Shown one piece after another: positions 61,698-64,000 of a stretch of DNA of 64,000 nucleotides; within the stretch, counting starts at the first letter, position 1; every line of letters begins with the position of its first letter. The stretch is from NCBI GenBank assembly GCA_904063045.1, contig CAJFCJ010000013.1, forward strand, positions 473,954 through 537,953. Reading direction: 5' to 3'. Origin of the DNA: Dimorphilus gyrociliatus (taxonomy: Eukaryota > Annelida > Polychaeta > Dinophilidae). The notes beneath the pieces were generated by a model. It searched no databases, was not told the origin of the DNA, and saw only the letters and a list, made by a program, of their open reading frames with translations. The position numbers and the translations under genes were made by a program.

Positions 61698-64000
61698 ATG
61701 CCGAGCTTCAATAGTGACTCATCAAATTCGGAAAAATCATTTGAAGAAATACCATTAACTCCGCTAGGAACCAACTCCGGAGAAGGTGAGTTGAAAATTT
61801 TTCAATATAAACGTATTTAATAATTTATTATTTAAATAGATACCGATACTGACCGACAAAGTGTCGTAAGTAAGTAACGACTATCTAATTTATTAGGCTC
61901 TCTTTTATGTTTAATATTATTTTACAAGATGAGGAAAACGTAAGGAGCGCTTTCCCTAATATAGCCAAATCAGGTACCGAACGAAAGAGTACGTATATCT
62001 AATTATTGTTAAATTGATATTCATAATTATGATTTTTAAAAAGAGTACGATTGGATTGAATTAACCACCATGAAAATCCTATCGCCCAATAACAGTATGT
62101 ACTTGTATAAAGAATCGTAAATTTCACTACTCATCATTGTCTTGTTGTTGAGTCTTGTATAATTGACGAACAATATTATTACTCTCTCTTTTTTTCAGAC
62201 GAAGACATTCCCACTGAAGAGATGGAACAGCTATCAATGGTTGAAAATCATTTTTCGAACGATGACCAAAATAGCTCAGGTATGTTAGATACCAGTCATT
62301 TTCATAATAATTTAAAATATCTCAATTGATTTAAGGTGGTACGGAACCAAGTAGACATAATGTATCCAATACATTAGAAAGTATTAATGACAACGAGAGT
62401 ACCTCTCATTCAAGTAAGAAAAAAAATATTAAAAAGGTAATTGTCTATTTCAAATCTCGTTTTGTCATTTACAACAGTAAACGGAGCAATGGGAAACACA
62501 CCATTGGCTGGAATGGTTGAAGGTGGCGCGAGCCTAACCGCGGGTTTGGGAAACGTATCGTTGGAAAGTATTTTTGCTGCGGCGGAACTTGAAAATAATA
62601 AAAAAGGTATGATTTAAAAACAATACAATTAATGGGTTAATATTCTCAATTCCTATTTGCTACAGTAAATTTCGAGTTAAAGTTAAACAGAAGAAATAAT
62701 ACTAAAAGAGAATTTAAAAGTAAAAGTAAACACTCTGGTAAATATATAAAATAATTGAGTAAACTTTTAAAACTCAATTGGCTTTTTTAGACGCTGCACC
62801 ATGTCCAGGCATGCAAACACTCTCCTTAGATAATACTCCGGGACAAGGTAAAAAAAATTATTGAGTAATAGTAACTTTTAATCAATATTTAATTTTCAAG
62901 GTGACGCTAATTCATCCATGAGCAGTGCCGCAAATTCAGGTAAGAACGGTAAAATTTCAATTGTACCTTTTTAATCTGTAATTCGTCGTAGGCCGGAGTT
63001 CGGTTTCATGGGATGATACTGATGTTTCATCAAACCGAGTAGACGAAAGACAAACGACATTTAGCTTCGATACAAGTGACGACGAACGGATGACTCTGCC
63101 TAATAAAAACTATTTGTTTTCACCGGCGCCATCAACGACATTAAAACGTAACCCAGTTTTCATTGGTGCTCAAGAAAATGTGTCTCCATTAACCGAGAGT
63201 ATTGTATGTCAACGTAATAGAGTAAAATCAAACGTGAATGAAAATGATATGAACCAAAATGGCGAAAGTGTGAACAGTGATACTGAAAACACAAATCAGG
63301 AAAATAAAAATGTTAATGAAAATACGGAAAATACTTCCGTGTCCATTGAGCAAAATTCTGACGGAAATAACGACCATACTCGTGATGATAATAGTAATGG
63401 AGCATCCGACAATTCGACTGGATTTACCTTTGCTATAGCAACAGTAAGATTTCGCCATAAAAATGCACAAAATAAGAATCGTTCAAGGAAAGTTTTAAAA
63501 TTATGTAAAGATCACATTAAAAACGAGCAAAAACCAGATGAATCTTGCGCAAAGAGGTTCAAACGATCTACTTGCTCAGTCGATAATGATGACCAAAATA
63601 CAAATATAGATTCGAACGATAACATGGAGTATACCCATGCTATGGCTGCTATTGATACCCAACCAAATAGGTTTAAGCACAATTCAAACCAAAATGGTGA
63701 AGATGAATCAACAAACGACTTAAAAACTAGTATGGAATATACCCATGCTATGGCTGCTATCGATAACCATCCAAATAGGATCAAGCGAAATTTGAACAAG
63801 CCCGACAAACATGAACCAAAGGCTTTTTCAAGAAAGGACTTAAATTCCAATATGGAGTATACCCATGCTATGGCTGCTATCGATACTACGCATCCAAACA
63901 ACGTCCAACAAAATTCTAACCGAACTTCATACAAACAAAAATCAAGAGCAAATACCGAATACACTCACGTTGTGATAGCAAATGATACTTTGCAATATTG
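61698..64000 (+). CDS. Unrecognised disordered protein with YTHAMAAID repeats, 3' end outside window
   Basis: Eleven coding exons, the last cut by the window: 61698-61785, 61840-61869, 61929-61988, 62044-62094, 62199-62279, 62336-62413, 62478-62606, 62666-62737, 62791-62847, 62901-62939 and 62992-64000 on, for about 564 aa so far. Every intron is in phase 1, so each internal exon is a symmetric cassette of 10 to 43 codons. The protein is hydrophilic, rich in Ser, Asn, Asp and Thr, without signal peptide or membrane span. It holds several KR/RK-rich stretches that could be nuclear signals (KRFKRS, RSRKVLK). The last exon carries repeats with the core MEYTHAMAAID (three near-identical copies, two degenerate). 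I recognise no family. A scaffold that binds one partner several times through this motif is an inference. Confidence 0.7.
63423..63986 (+). repeat. Five spaced copies of a YTHAMAAID-type protein motif
   Basis: Copies begin with the Tyr/Phe codon at about 63423 (FTFAIAT, degenerate), 63630, 63738, 63858 (all YTHAMAAID) and 63960 (YTHVVIAND, degenerate). Starts of the last four are 36, 40 and 34 codons apart. The cores are nearly identical at DNA level, while the spacers (Asn, Lys, Gln-rich) differ, so the motif rather than the whole unit is conserved. Confidence 0.85.

Overview
The window is nuclear DNA of a small invertebrate animal with a compact, AT-rich genome. Genes are spliced, mostly by GT-AG introns of about 40-100 nt, and are packed on both strands with a few hundred bases between them. 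The conserved gene set is animal-specific: MYCBP2/Highwire, SETD1, a cyclophilin with an RS tail, TUG/ASPSCR1, TMED2, ARL1, KIAA0930, a CRACR2A-type large Rab, a calpain, ALDH3 and PGP/PDXP. A miniaturised lophotrochozoan such as a compact-genome annelid fits, but the species is inferred, not shown. There is no bacterial operon, CRISPR array or insertion sequence. I built exon models by hand from splice signals and checked reading phase across every junction.

Layout. 0-9 kb is an accessory stretch: the truncated end of a TMEM268-like gene (+), an unrecognised 217-aa protein (-), a four-exon secreted peptide precursor with an amidation site (-), a possible exon (+), a mucin-like secreted protein (-), an ALDH3 fatty-aldehyde dehydrogenase (-) and a 54-aa secreted peptide candidate (+). 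9-16 kb is an 18-exon EF-hand/coiled-coil/Rab GTPase gene with a C-type-lectin-like gene nested antisense in one intron. 17.5-23.7 kb holds KIAA0930 (-), PGP/PDXP phosphatase (+) and TMED2 (-), joined by short divergent promoters.

23.7-37.6 kb is a complete MYCBP2/PHR E3 ligase (30 exons, 4,040 aa) with both relay cysteines. It converges on a PPIG-like SR-cyclophilin (-). 41.5-48.8 kb holds TUG/ASPSCR1 and a 24-exon IQ-motif protein. In my model the stop of the IQ protein is made by a splice junction and overlaps the TUG start as TAATG. 49.5-53.7 kb is a calpain with an extra N-terminal beta-sandwich-like domain. 54.5-59 kb is SETD1, containing an exon that breaks frame. 59.4-60.4 kb is ARL1. 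The window ends inside a TATA-driven gene of unknown family, built from small exons all split in phase 1 and ending in repeats of a YTHAMAAID motif.

Several products act in membrane traffic (TMED2, ARL1, the large Rab, TUG) and several in the nucleus (SETD1, SR-cyclophilin), but nothing suggests one pathway; the arrangement looks like ordinary dense packing. The most interesting items are the peptide precursors, the motif-repeat gene, the TAATG junction, the SETD1 frame-breaking exon and the calpain domain fusion.
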